The notes under the pieces are model-generated. The model worked only from the letters and a program-made list of their open reading frames with translations. It was not told the origin of the DNA and ran no database searches. A program made the translations under genes and the position numbers. 14,351 bases of DNA from Ferruginibacter sp. (lineage in GTDB: Bacteria; Bacteroidota; Bacteroidia; Chitinophagales; Chitinophagaceae). Positions 6,736 to 14,351 of this stretch are shown here, piece by piece (the first letter of the stretch is position 1; the number at the start of each line of letters is the position of its first letter). The stretch covers positions 1 to 14,351 of the forward strand of contig JANXOQ010000158.1 of NCBI GenBank assembly GCA_025357775.1. Direction: 5' to 3'.

Positions 6736-7557
6736 ATGAAGGTAGCTATAATAGATATGTACGAAGGAGCTGCTAACCAAGGTATGCGCTGTATAAGAGA
6801 AATTTTAAATCAATTTGCTGAGTTGCAAGGTCGTGATCTTGAAAGAAATGAATACGATGTTCGTAGAACCAACATTGTGCCTAATTTAAGTTATGATTTT
6901 TACATTTGCTCTGGTGGTCCAGGCTCTCCATTGGATAGTAAAGGAAGTATTTGGGAAAATGCTTTTTTTAATTGGATAGAAAAAGTAGAACAATATAATG
7001 CCAAAGAAGAAAATGTATTAAAGAAATCTATATTTTTTATTTGTCATTCTTTTCAATTGGCTTGCAGGTATTTTGATGTAGCTACTGTAAGCAAAAGAAA
7101 AAGTACTGCCTTTGGTGTTTTCCCTATACACTATTTGCAAGATGCCAATAACGATGTAATTTTTGAAGGTCTCACCGACCCTTTTTATGCAGTAGATAGT
7201 AGAGATTATCAAGCAACACAACCTAAACACAATAAACTTAAAAATATTGGTGGTAAAATATTAGCCATAGAAAAGGCTAGACCTCATGTGCCTTTAGAAA
7301 GAGCAATAATGTCTGTAAGATTTAATGAACACATGGTAGGTACTCAGTTTCACCCAGAAGCAGATGCTATAGGAATGGGCATACATTTACAAACAGAAGA
7401 AAGAAAAAAAATTGTAATAGATAACCATGGCATAGAAAAATGGCATAGCATGATAGACCAACTAAAAGACCCCGATAAAATTTTACATACTTACGAACAT
7501 ATATTTCCAAGTTTTTTAAAAGATGCGGTAAGAAAGATGGAATTGGTGAAGCTGTGA
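6736..7557 (+). CDS. Class I glutamine amidotransferase-like protein (GMP synthase N-domain type)
   Basis: A 273-aa cytoplasmic protein with a class I glutamine amidotransferase fold, the type that releases ammonia from glutamine for a partner synthetase. Visible parts: MKVAIIDMYEG start, oxyanion-region motif SGGPGSP (59-65), nucleophile Cys103 in FFICHSFQLAC, and the His206/Glu208 dyad in GTQFHPEAD. The elbow lacks the usual G-x-C-x-G glycines, reading I-C-H-S-F-Q instead. The conserved-looking segment KARPHVPLERAIMSVRF precedes the His. A C-terminal extension (about 215-273) carries no synthetase domain, so any partner is encoded elsewhere. The acceptor substrate cannot be told from the sequence. 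The gene stands alone between divergent fabI and convergent yjbR-like genes. An upstream ATG at 6728 opens only a 3-codon ORF (MPI, stop) whose TGA overlaps this start. Confidence 0.85.
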   Translation: MKVAIIDMYEGAANQGMRCIREILNQFAELQGRDLERNEYDVRRTNIVPNLSYDFYICSGGPGSPLDSKGSIWENAFFNWIEKVEQYNAKEENVLKKSIFFICHSFQLACRYFDVATVSKRKSTAFGVFPIHYLQDANNDVIFEGLTDPFYAVDSRDYQATQPKHNKLKNIGGKILAIEKARPHVPLERAIMSVRFNEHMVGTQFHPEADAIGMGIHLQTEERKKIVIDNHGIEKWHSMIDQLKDPDKILHTYEHIFPSFLKDAVRKMELVKL

Positions 7558-7594
7558 AATTATTTTTTTGGTAAAAATCTTTTAAAATCTGTTA

Positions 7595-7909
7595 TCACCT
7601 AACCAATTCATAGCTATCATCAATCATACCTTTTACTAAATCACTTTTAATACTTTCTGCAAGTATAGTATTCCAATGTCTTTTGTTCATGTGGTAGCCA
7701 GGCAAAATTTTATTTGCGTATTCCTCTCTTAACTGTATAGCTTTATCGGGGTCGCATTTTACATTTATACTAAAGGGGACATTAGCAAGTGCCACTAATA
7801 AAAACATTTTATTATTTACTTTAAAAACTAGTGTGTCCTCTCCAAATGGAAATCCTTCGGTTACATTTTCTTTTTGTAAAGCATATACTCTAATATCTTC
7901 TGCATTCAT
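7595..7909 (-). CDS. MmcQ/YjbR family protein
   Basis: A 104-aa cytoplasmic protein of the MmcQ/YjbR family (PF04237; CyaY-like fold, often annotated as DNA-binding, precise role unclear). The family signature runs in order: N-terminal helix with TEGFPFGEDTLVFKV (17-31), KMFLLVAL (34-41), NVKCDPDKAIQLRE (49-62), PGYHMNKRHWNTI (70-82) and the C-terminal SYELV (99-103). Length is close to the usual 110-120. No signal peptide is present. It follows the GH31 gene by 62 bp in the same direction but has its own promoter candidate, so it need not belong to the sugar operon. It converges on the amidotransferase-like gene with a 37-bp gap and no clear terminator hairpin. Confidence 0.88.
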   Translation of the reverse strand: MNAEDIRVYALQKENVTEGFPFGEDTLVFKVNNKMFLLVALANVPFSINVKCDPDKAIQLREEYANKILPGYHMNKRHWNTILAESIKSDLVKGMIDDSYELVR

Positions 7910-7948
7910 TTTTTGTATTTTATAAACTCAGACTAAATTTACAGTATA

Positions 7949-7977
7949 CAAAATTATCAGAATATAATTTTTCACAA
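7949..7977 (-). promoter_or_regulatory. Promoter of the MmcQ/YjbR gene
   Basis: On the minus strand, the -7 element TAATTTTG (7956-7949, an exact TAnnTTTG) is preceded by TTG (7977-7975) at 18 bp. The -33 element overlaps the stop codon of the GH31 gene. The leader to the ATG at 7909 would be about 30 nt. This supports separate transcription of the small gene. Confidence 0.5.
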
Positions 7978-10455
7978 CTGCACAACCATTCTTTCAGCAT
8001 TATTTTTTATAACTGCAGTTTGCGTTTTATTACCTTCACTATTTTGTGCCAAACTCAATGGGTCAAATTTAGAAACAGGGTTTAGCAATGAGGTAATCGT
8101 TTGTTCAATAGCTTTACTTGTAGTATTTATTTGTATTGCATTTATTTTATCAAAACCATGTAATACTAACGCCACATTATTAAATTTTGAATTTATTTGC
8201 CCTTCTACTTTTTCAAATACAATTTGCCTTTCTATTGGGTTATATAAAATTACTCTTTTGTAAAACATTCCTTTTTCATAATCAAATGACTTTCCATCAT
8301 CTTCATAATACACAAAACTATTGGGTACTACACCCTTGTATACATGCACCACAAGCGTATCTGTAGGTGCTATGGCAGTAGATTGCACTAGTGATTGTGT
8401 AGGTATAATGCTACTCTCTTTTACAAACACAGGCATTTTTGCAAGGCTTAGTTCTATTATTTTTTCTTTTTCACCTTCGTACATTTCATCTGTATATAAA
8501 TCATACCAATTGCCTTTTGTAAAATATACTTTCATAAAATCTTTTCCACTTTCTACAGGTGCTACCAGTAGGCTTTGCCCAAACATAAACTGGTTTTGAA
8601 AGTTTGTGTTGTACACATTTTTATCAAAAGTATTGTCTATGGCTAGAGAACGATTTATTGGCAAACCACTTTGCGTAGCTTCATAAAAACTGCTGTATAA
8701 ATATGGCATTAGTTTGTAGCGCAGGCTTACATAATTTCTTGCTATTTCTGTTACTTCTTCTCCATAAGTCCATGGCTCAGATGATTTGGTATTTACAGCA
8801 GTATGGTTTCTAAAATATGGAATAAAAGCTCCTACCTGCATCCATCTAGCAAACAATTCTTGAGATGGATTACCAGTAAAACCTCCAATATCCATACCAG
8901 TAAATGGCACACCACTTATACCCAAACTATTTAATAACCTTACCCCTGCCATCATGTGGTTATCTTCGGAGCGATTATCTCCCGTCCATATTGCACTGTA
9001 GCGTTGCATACCGCTATAGCCAGCACGGGTAAGTATAAATGGGCGTTCGTTTATTGCATTTTCTCTAAAGCCATCGTAGCTTGTTTTTGCCATAAGTGAG
9101 CCGTATACATTATGAGCTTCTAATATTGTACCTTTTCTACCATCGAAATCAAACAGTACATTGCTTGGTATTTTTTGGCCCCAAGTAGCTATTTCGTTCA
9201 TATCGTTCCATATTCCACTTACACCATTCTCTGTAAAAAATTTCATTTCTTTTTTCCAATAATTACGCCCCTTGGTAGAAGTATAATCTGTAAAGTGACA
9301 CCAACCAGGCCAAACCTGCCCAGCATAATATTTACCATCTACATATTTTATAAAAGCATCTTGCAGTATGCCTCTATCAAATGCGGGTGCATTGGGTGCA
9401 ACTTTTATACCTGGGTCTACAATTACTGTGGTTTTAAAACCCATATCTTTCAGTTTGTTTGTAAGTGCTTTAGGGTTGGGAAAACGTTCTTTATCCCAAG
9501 TAAAAAGTTGATATTTATCCATATAATGAATATCAAGCGTAATACCATCGGCAGGTATTTTTTTCTCTCTTAGTGTTTGTGCTATACGCAGTACTTCTGT
9601 ATCTGGGTAGTAGCTGTACCTATTTTGCTGATAGCCTAAGCTCCACATTGGCGGCATTTTCATACGCCCTGTAAGTGTGGTGTAAGACTTAATAATATCT
9701 GCAATTTTGCTATGATAAATAAAATAATAATTCATTTCCCCACCCCTTGCTCCAAAAGAAGAAAAGCGGTCATTGCTTGCACCAAAGTTAAAATCGCTTT
9801 GGTAGGTATTGTCCATAAAAATACCATAGTTAATATTGTGATGTATGCCAATATAAAACGGCACTGTAGCATATAAAGGGTCTTCATTTGTTTTGTAACC
9901 ATAGGCATCTGTATTCCAATTTGTATAACCACTACCTTTTCTATCAAGGTTACCAGTTTTTTCGCCTAAGCCAATAAACCTTTCTCCCTCTTGCATTTTT
10001 TTATAAGTTGTTGCCTCTTCTCCAATCCAAGATGTGGATAGTCCATTTTCATCTTCATTTATAATAGCCCCTTCGTTATTAAAAAAATTAATACTATAAG
10101 GCTTTTTAGTAATAACAGCTTTTAACGAATCTGTAGTTATTGTAATATTATTATCTGTTTGTACAATACTTGCTTTTGTTTGCAAAGGCTCTGCTACAAC
10201 TGCATAAGATAGGTCCTTTCTCAACACGTGCTTATCCATTCTTATTCTAATAATAGTTGGGCTATAAATTATTATTTCCACAAAAGCAGCATCAGTGGTT
10301 AAGCTTAGCTTTTGTGGTTCTATTTTTATTGATTTTATATTGCCAGTTTCTGTGAGGTTTGTTTGGGCTAAGGAGGATTTTATAGCTATACAAAATACAA
10401 AAGCTGTCAATAATAATATTTGTTTTGTGACTGAATAGTTTAATTTTTTATTCAT
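7972..10455 (-). CDS. Secreted glycoside hydrolase family 31 alpha-glucosidase
   Basis: An 827-aa GH31 enzyme that likely removes terminal alpha-linked glucose from malto-oligosaccharides. Residues 1-30 form a signal peptide with a type-I-like site (SSLA before Q31). No lipobox is seen, so a periplasmic location is inferred. The N-terminal beta-sandwich includes ERFIGLGEKTGNLDRKG (158-174). The (beta/alpha)8 barrel begins near MPPMWSLGYQQNRYSYY (267-283). The catalytic nucleophile is Asp418 in GIWNDMNE (414-421) and the acid/base is Asp493 in WTGDNRSEDNH. RAGYSGMQRY (477-486) and GVPFTGMDIGGFTG (515-528) are typical subsite segments. C-terminal beta domains follow, including a YYEDDGKSFDYEKG segment. 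Some GH31 members act on xylosides or other sugars; the SusE/F neighbours favour alpha-glucans. It lies 92 bp after susF, beyond a hairpin. Confidence 0.95.
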   Translation of the reverse strand: MNKKLNYSVTKQILLLTAFVFCIAIKSSLAQTNLTETGNIKSIKIEPQKLSLTTDAAFVEIIIYSPTIIRIRMDKHVLRKDLSYAVVAEPLQTKASIVQTDNNITITTDSLKAVITKKPYSINFFNNEGAIINEDENGLSTSWIGEEATTYKKMQEGERFIGLGEKTGNLDRKGSGYTNWNTDAYGYKTNEDPLYATVPFYIGIHHNINYGIFMDNTYQSDFNFGASNDRFSSFGARGGEMNYYFIYHSKIADIIKSYTTLTGRMKMPPMWSLGYQQNRYSYYPDTEVLRIAQTLREKKIPADGITLDIHYMDKYQLFTWDKERFPNPKALTNKLKDMGFKTTVIVDPGIKVAPNAPAFDRGILQDAFIKYVDGKYYAGQVWPGWCHFTDYTSTKGRNYWKKEMKFFTENGVSGIWNDMNEIATWGQKIPSNVLFDFDGRKGTILEAHNVYGSLMAKTSYDGFRENAINERPFILTRAGYSGMQRYSAIWTGDNRSEDNHMMAGVRLLNSLGISGVPFTGMDIGGFTGNPSQELFARWMQVGAFIPYFRNHTAVNTKSSEPWTYGEEVTEIARNYVSLRYKLMPYLYSSFYEATQSGLPINRSLAIDNTFDKNVYNTNFQNQFMFGQSLLVAPVESGKDFMKVYFTKGNWYDLYTDEMYEGEKEKIIELSLAKMPVFVKESSIIPTQSLVQSTAIAPTDTLVVHVYKGVVPNSFVYYEDDGKSFDYEKGMFYKRVILYNPIERQIVFEKVEGQINSKFNNVALVLHGFDKINAIQINTTSKAIEQTITSLLNPVSKFDPLSLAQNSEGNKTQTAVIKNNAERMVVQL

Positions 10456-10502
10456 AGATCAAAATGTTTTTTAGGAGGTAGGTGTAATTTTTTATATAAC
10501 AC

Positions 10503-10532
10503 AAAAGCCGAGCAAAATTTTGCTCGGCTTTT
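10503..10532. terminator. 15-bp inverted repeat between susF and the GH31 gene
   Basis: AAAAGCCGAGCAAAA (10503-10517) is followed directly by its exact complement (10518-10532), so the loop must form from the central A/T bases. On the minus strand the stem is followed by CTTTTGTGTTAT, a modest T-run. It begins 15 nt after the susF stop. It looks like an intrinsic or attenuating terminator within the operon. Confidence 0.7.
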
Positions 10533-10547
10533 TGTTATTTAGTAATC

Positions 10548-11684
10548 TTATTGTACTTTAAATTTACCTGTTACAAAATTTACAGATATTGTATAATTAC
10601 CTGATGTAAGAGGCCCTTTAAAATTAGCACCTAAATCATATCCAAAATCTCCACCAGCAGATATACCTGGTATTGAATTGTCTAGTAATGCATATTTATG
10701 AGACCAATCGCCATTTACTGGCAGCAATAAATATTCACTACCGCCATTTAAAGCAAGAGACGTTATTTTAAACTCAGATGAGTTTAACCTTGTAAGCTGT
10801 TGAGACGGTACTGGTACTGGATTATTCCACCCACCTTGTGTAGCACTACCTACAATAAATAGATTATTTGGTAATGTGCCAGTGTAAGGAGTTACAGAAT
10901 ATTTACCTGTTTGAAAATCTAACTTGATAATATACCAGCCACTTGTAGATGGCCCATTAAAATTGTTATCTAAATTAAAACCAAAATTTCCAGAAGCAGC
11001 AGGTTGGTTGCCATCACCTATAGAAAACTTAGTTGCCCACACTCCGTTTTCTGGCAAAACTAAATACTGACTTCCACCGTTCAAATTAAATACACCAGCA
11101 TATGTTGTTTCATCTAATTTTGAAAATTCTTGTGTAGGAGCAGGTACAGGGTTTGTCCACCCGCCTTGAGAAGCACTACCAACTAAAAACAATTTATTTG
11201 TAACTGGTAAAGCAACTTTTGGAGGTACTTTATAAGGTGTATATTGAAATTTAACTACATTAGAGATATACTGCTCATTATTATTGCCGTAAGAAGATAT
11301 AATTCTAGCTTCCATACCATAGGCAACATTAAATGCAAAACCATAGCTTAATGCTAACGTATTTACTTCTTTTGCGGTAAAAGAAGTTTTGAGTGCTCCA
11401 GAAATTGTTTTCGTGGTTGCTTTCGCAAAATTTCTACCAGCTGTATCTATTTGCAAAATGTACTTATAGTTATTAGCATCTTGTGCATAATTAGGGCTTG
11501 TCCAATTAAAACTAAGTGCTAAGTTGTTGGAATCTGCAGGTATTGGTGCTAAGGTAGCAGTAGAACTAGTTAATAAAGATGCATTGCCATTTGGACTTGT
11601 AACCAAATCATTCTTTTTGTCGCAAGAAGAGATGGCAAAAGCAATAAACAATATTGCAAAAAGGCTTTTTATAAAATTTTTCAT
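10548..11684 (-). CDS. susF: SusF-like outer-membrane starch-binding lipoprotein (SusE domain plus two C-terminal modules)
   Basis: A 378-aa surface lipoprotein of the SusE/SusF type, thought to hold alpha-glucan near the SusC/D complex. Lipobox AISSC with Cys21, followed by DKKND. Residues about 32-152 are the SusE-type N-terminal Ig-like domain (LSFNWTSPNY, YILQIDTAGRNF, VKFQYTPY). Two tandem carbohydrate-binding-like modules follow, 163-268 and 273-378. Each opens LFxVGSAxQGGWxNPVPxPxQ and contains GGSxYLxLPxNGxW, then FGxxLxxNFxGPxTSGxY, and ends with a TGKxxV strand. It is shorter than B. thetaiotaomicron SusF (three modules). It starts 19 nt after the susE-like gene, in the same operon. 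The symbol reflects position and architecture; specificity for starch is inferred. Confidence 0.88.
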   Translation of the reverse strand: MKNFIKSLFAILFIAFAISSCDKKNDLVTSPNGNASLLTSSTATLAPIPADSNNLALSFNWTSPNYAQDANNYKYILQIDTAGRNFAKATTKTISGALKTSFTAKEVNTLALSYGFAFNVAYGMEARIISSYGNNNEQYISNVVKFQYTPYKVPPKVALPVTNKLFLVGSASQGGWTNPVPAPTQEFSKLDETTYAGVFNLNGGSQYLVLPENGVWATKFSIGDGNQPAASGNFGFNLDNNFNGPSTSGWYIIKLDFQTGKYSVTPYTGTLPNNLFIVGSATQGGWNNPVPVPSQQLTRLNSSEFKITSLALNGGSEYLLLPVNGDWSHKYALLDNSIPGISAGGDFGYDLGANFKGPLTSGNYTISVNFVTGKFKVQ

Positions 11685-11703
11685 TGAGTTTTATTTTTAA
11701 AGA

Positions 11704-12564
11704 TTAAAGTTTTACCACTAAAAAAGTACCAAGTTTAAAATCTACAGTAATTTTATATATTCCAGATACAGAAGGACCAGGGAAATTATCATTTTTGTTG
11801 GCATCAAAGTCTCCTCCATTTTTTAAACCAGAAACAGTTTTGTCAACTACTGCATATTTATTACTCCAGTCTCCATTTTTTGGCAACATTAAGTACTCTT
11901 TTCCTGCTACAAGGGGTACAGTTAATTCGTATGTCCATGCATTCGTTTGAGTAAATTTTTGGGTAGGGGTTGGCACGGGGTTAGCCCATCCTCCCGCAGT
12001 AGCATCTCCTACTAAAAATAAATCTCCATTGTTACTATTAGGCGTAGGCAGGTTTGCAGGTAATACTACTTTTGTGTCTAAATATGGAGTAAAGTTAGTT
12101 TTTAGCACATTAGAATACAAGGGAGCACTAGCATTAGTTAGTGTAGATCTAATTCTCATTTCTACATTATAAGCTACATTTTCTTTTAACTTTAATTGCA
12201 CGTTCAATGCCTTATTTATATCTCCAATTGTAGGCATTGCTTGCAAATTATTTGCAATTGAAATTTCACCAATATTAGGGTTTTTAAAATTAGATCCAAC
12301 GGTATCAAATTGAATAGTGTAAGTAACATCTTGTGAACTTACACCTGTATTAAAAGTGTAATTAGGGTTTGTCCAATTTAGTGTATTCCACGTATTTGTA
12401 GAATTAGTTTTTACAAGAACGGTAGGCACTGTTAATGAAGACATAGCAGATAATACTGGTGCAGTGCCGCCATTTAAGGTAACCTGATTTTCTTCCTTAT
12501 TACATGAGATTAATATTAATGCAACAAAGGATATGATTGCAGAAATTTTAAATAAATTTTTCAT
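11704..12564 (-). CDS. susE: SusE-like outer-membrane lipoprotein (SusE domain plus one C-terminal module)
   Basis: A 286-aa surface lipoprotein. Lipobox LILISC with Cys21, followed by NKEEN, an acidic/lysine stretch like the Bacteroidota lipoprotein surface-export signal. Residues about 33-161 are the SusE-type Ig-like domain (TLNWTNPNY, YTIQFDTVGSNF, LKTNFTPY). A single C-terminal module (181-286) shares the plan of the two in its neighbour: LFLVGDATAGGWANPVPTPTQ, EYLMLPKNGDWSNKY, FPGPSVSGIYKITVDFKLG. B. thetaiotaomicron SusE has two such modules, so this is a reduced form. It lies 24 nt after susD and 19 nt before the susF-like gene, so the genes are co-transcribed. Ligand preference is inferred from the family only. 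Confidence 0.88.
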   Translation of the reverse strand: MKNLFKISAIISFVALILISCNKEENQVTLNGGTAPVLSAMSSLTVPTVLVKTNSTNTWNTLNWTNPNYTFNTGVSSQDVTYTIQFDTVGSNFKNPNIGEISIANNLQAMPTIGDINKALNVQLKLKENVAYNVEMRIRSTLTNASAPLYSNVLKTNFTPYLDTKVVLPANLPTPNSNNGDLFLVGDATAGGWANPVPTPTQKFTQTNAWTYELTVPLVAGKEYLMLPKNGDWSNKYAVVDKTVSGLKNGGDFDANKNDNFPGPSVSGIYKITVDFKLGTFLVVKL

Positions 12565-12588
12565 TTTTTTTAATTTTATATTGTGAAA

Positions 12589-14202
12589 TTAATAGCCTGT
12601 GTTTTGTGTAAGATTAGGGTTAGAGTTTCTGTTTACAGATGGTATCGGAAACAAATTATATTTATCATCAACACCAGTACCACTAGCTACATTTCCTTTC
12701 CATGGCCAAACGTAAGTGCTAGAAGTAAGTAATCCGTATCTAACTAAGTCAGTTCTTCTGTGCCCTTCCCAGTATAATTCTCTTCCTCTTTCGTCTAATA
12801 AAAATTGTAAATTCATTGTAGCTGCACTTACTACACTAGCGCCTGCTCTGGTTCTAATTGAGTTTATATAACCCAATGCGGTAGCACCATCAGCACCTGT
12901 ACCACCTCTTAAAAATGCTTCTGCATAAATTAGATACATTTCTGAGAGCCTAAATACTGGAAAATCAGTATCACAAAAATCTCTTTTAGGGTCGTTAGGA
13001 GCATTCCCATCAGAACGTAAATTTATAAATTTCTTTACATGCAATCCATTGGAAAAAGTACCTACCGCAGTTTCTGTATTAGGTATTGCAATCTGTGTTG
13101 GAGTTGTATTAAATGAACTTGTGTTAAACATTGCACGCTTATCAGTTGTACCAGATAAATCTGTAAATAAATCTGCTAACCCTTTAGTAGCTCTGTATCC
13201 TCCCCAGCCACCTGCTACACCATATTCATCATGGTCAGCATCGCATGCCGCATGTATAAGAAATGTAGTATTACCATAAGCTTGTGTTCTTGCACCATCA
13301 CAATTTATAGCAAACATAAATTCATTTGATCTTTTATCGTTATCTGCCATAAATAATTCTCGGTAATTTGTATGCAATGTGTAACCACCACCTATTACTT
13401 TTTTAGCGTACGTTATTGCATCAGTACTTCTATCTGTACCCGTATATACTTTTGCATTTAGGTATATTCTAGCAAGCAATGCCCATGCAGCTCCTTGGTC
13501 TACTCTGCCATACTCAATTGTTCTAACAGGTAATAAATCTGCTTCTATCGACTTTAACTCAGACTCAATATACACAAATAAATCAGCACGCTTTTTTTCT
13601 ATTGGTAAAAATGCCCCTACACCATCAGATTCAGTTATAAAAGTGCTTTTACCAAAAACATCCATCATAGCCCAGTAGTTAAACGCTCTTAAAAATTTTG
13701 CCTCAGCTCTCGATTTTTTAATTTCTCCTGCTTCTGCTCCCACAATACCTCTATCAGCCACTTTGCTATCTACTGATTCTCTTAAATACTCATTTATAAG
13801 TGTTACATTATATATACACCTAGCATAAAACCCTTGTACAAATGGGTCGGAAGATGTCCATTTTAAACCATGGAAATCTTTTATAGTTTGGTCATCCCAT
13901 GCTACAATTGCCTCTTCTGTTGGTAATTCTTCGCAATTAAATAAACCACGTATAAAAGCAACTTGACCTCCTTCATCTAAACCACCTGCAATATCCGGAG
14001 AGCCAGCAGGCCCTTTATTACCAGTTATAGATAAAGTACCATATAATTTTGCCAATACCGATTTATAGCCACTAGCAGATTTATATACATCAGTAGATAT
14101 TGAATCATTTGTATTTACCAGTTCTAACCTTTTTGCACAAGATGTAAGCAATAAAGAAACTACTGCAAAGATTGAAATTGATTTTAAAAATTTTTGTTTC
14201 AT
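12589..14202 (-). CDS. susD: RagB/SusD family nutrient-uptake outer-membrane lipoprotein
   Basis: A 537-aa glycan-binding lipoprotein that acts as the lid of the SusC transporter. Lipobox LLTSC with Cys22. The N-terminal SusD-like region (about 23-230) has CIYNVTLINEYLRES, then KSRAEAKFLRAFNYWAMMDVFG and WALLARIYLNAKVY, which are TPR-type helices. The C-terminal RagB/SusD domain holds FRLSEMYLIYAEAFLRGG, ALGYINSIRTRAG and the hallmark LLDERGRELYWEGHRRTDLVRYG. The protein ends with FPIPSVNRNSNPNLTQNTGY, the usual SusD finish (IP..E/N...NP.L.QN.GY). It starts 23 nt after the susC stop. Substrate cannot be read from SusD alone; the SusE/F and GH31 neighbours point to an alpha-glucan. Confidence 0.96.
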   Translation of the reverse strand: MKQKFLKSISIFAVVSLLLTSCAKRLELVNTNDSISTDVYKSASGYKSVLAKLYGTLSITGNKGPAGSPDIAGGLDEGGQVAFIRGLFNCEELPTEEAIVAWDDQTIKDFHGLKWTSSDPFVQGFYARCIYNVTLINEYLRESVDSKVADRGIVGAEAGEIKKSRAEAKFLRAFNYWAMMDVFGKSTFITESDGVGAFLPIEKKRADLFVYIESELKSIEADLLPVRTIEYGRVDQGAAWALLARIYLNAKVYTGTDRSTDAITYAKKVIGGGYTLHTNYRELFMADNDKRSNEFMFAINCDGARTQAYGNTTFLIHAACDADHDEYGVAGGWGGYRATKGLADLFTDLSGTTDKRAMFNTSSFNTTPTQIAIPNTETAVGTFSNGLHVKKFINLRSDGNAPNDPKRDFCDTDFPVFRLSEMYLIYAEAFLRGGTGADGATALGYINSIRTRAGASVVSAATMNLQFLLDERGRELYWEGHRRTDLVRYGLLTSSTYVWPWKGNVASGTGVDDKYNLFPIPSVNRNSNPNLTQNTGY

Positions 14203-14225
14203 TTTATTTTATTTAACGTTTTCAA

Positions 14226-14351
14226 TTAAAAATTAATATTAGCTCCAAAAGATATAATTCTTGGTCTTGGGTAAATATTATTATCTACACCTCCTGTACT
14301 TTCAGGGTCTGCACCTGTATACTTGGTTACAACTAGTACATTTTGAATACT
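14226..14351 (-). CDS. susC: SusC/RagA family TonB-linked outer-membrane transporter, C-terminal 41 residues
   Basis: Partial gene entering from the right edge; 41 codons plus the TAA (14226-14228) are visible. The translated end, with NVLVVTKYTGADPES, NIYPRPRIISFGANINF, is the standard last beta-strands of SusC/RagA porins: a Y-P-x-P-R-x-x-x-x-G motif and a terminal aromatic for outer-membrane insertion. It lies directly upstream of susD in the same direction, as in nearly all SusC/D pairs. Nothing can be said about the plug, the TonB box or the regulatory N-terminal extension. Confidence 0.9.
   Translation of the reverse strand, partial: SIQNVLVVTKYTGADPESTGGVDNNIYPRPRIISFGANINF

Noticed and set aside
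9175..9573. 132-codon open frame on the plus strand
   Set aside because: Lies wholly within the GH31 barrel coding region on the other strand; Cys/Phe/Ile-rich shadow translation without domain features.
10471..10480. AGGAGG ribosome-binding-like sequence on the plus strand
   Set aside because: It is on the strand opposite to the flanking genes and is not followed by a coding frame.
1..14351. tRNA, rRNA, transposase or integrase genes, phage or defence-system genes
   Set aside because: No cloverleaf, ribosomal RNA signature or recombinase-type protein was seen on either strand by eye.

Overview
The window comes from an AT-rich member of the Bacteroidota, most likely a Chitinophagaceae-like or related Sphingobacteriia-type lineage. 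The evidence is a susC-susD-susE-susF outer-membrane glycan uptake operon, a Bacteroidota-type FabI, a DUF2795 small acidic protein, a large Bacteroidota-type alpha-2-macroglobulin, and -33/-7 promoters (TTTG ... TAnnTTTG). The family-level placement is an inference from protein style, not a computed result.

Layout. Positions 1-4749 (minus strand) hold the first 1583 codons of a bacterial alpha-2-macroglobulin; its C-terminus lies beyond the left edge. This reading frame is interrupted, without frameshift, by four G/C-rich palindromic elements that are translated as extra peptides. A 325-bp divergent intergenic region with a clear promoter leads to a 73-aa DUF2795 protein (5075-5296, plus). 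Its convergent neighbour is fabI (5555-6364, minus). Between them lie a perfect 18-bp-stem terminator and, directly after the stop codon of each gene, a 7-nt-periodic repeat array; the two arrays are mirror-oriented. A 371-bp region carrying an internally repeated structured element separates fabI from a class I glutamine-amidotransferase-like gene (6736-7557, plus). That gene converges on a small MmcQ/YjbR protein (7595-7909, minus).

From 14351 down to 7972, all on the minus strand, is a Sus-type polysaccharide utilisation locus: the SusC (TonB-dependent transporter) C-terminus, SusD, SusE-like and SusF-like surface lipoproteins, and a secreted GH31 alpha-glucosidase. The SusC to SusF genes are 19-24 nt apart, so they look co-transcribed. 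A perfect 15-bp inverted repeat separates susF from the GH31 gene, which has no recognisable promoter of its own and may depend on read-through. Inferred job: SusD/E/F bind an alpha-glucan or malto-oligosaccharide at the cell surface, SusC imports it, and the GH31 enzyme trims alpha-glucosidic ends. No GH13/GH97 genes or sensor are visible in the window.

The most unusual part is the set of four palindromic insertions inside the alpha-2-macroglobulin gene, reminiscent of the protein-coding palindromic elements known from Rickettsia. The mirrored heptad arrays around the fabI/DUF2795 terminator come second. No complete new defence or mobile system is evident.
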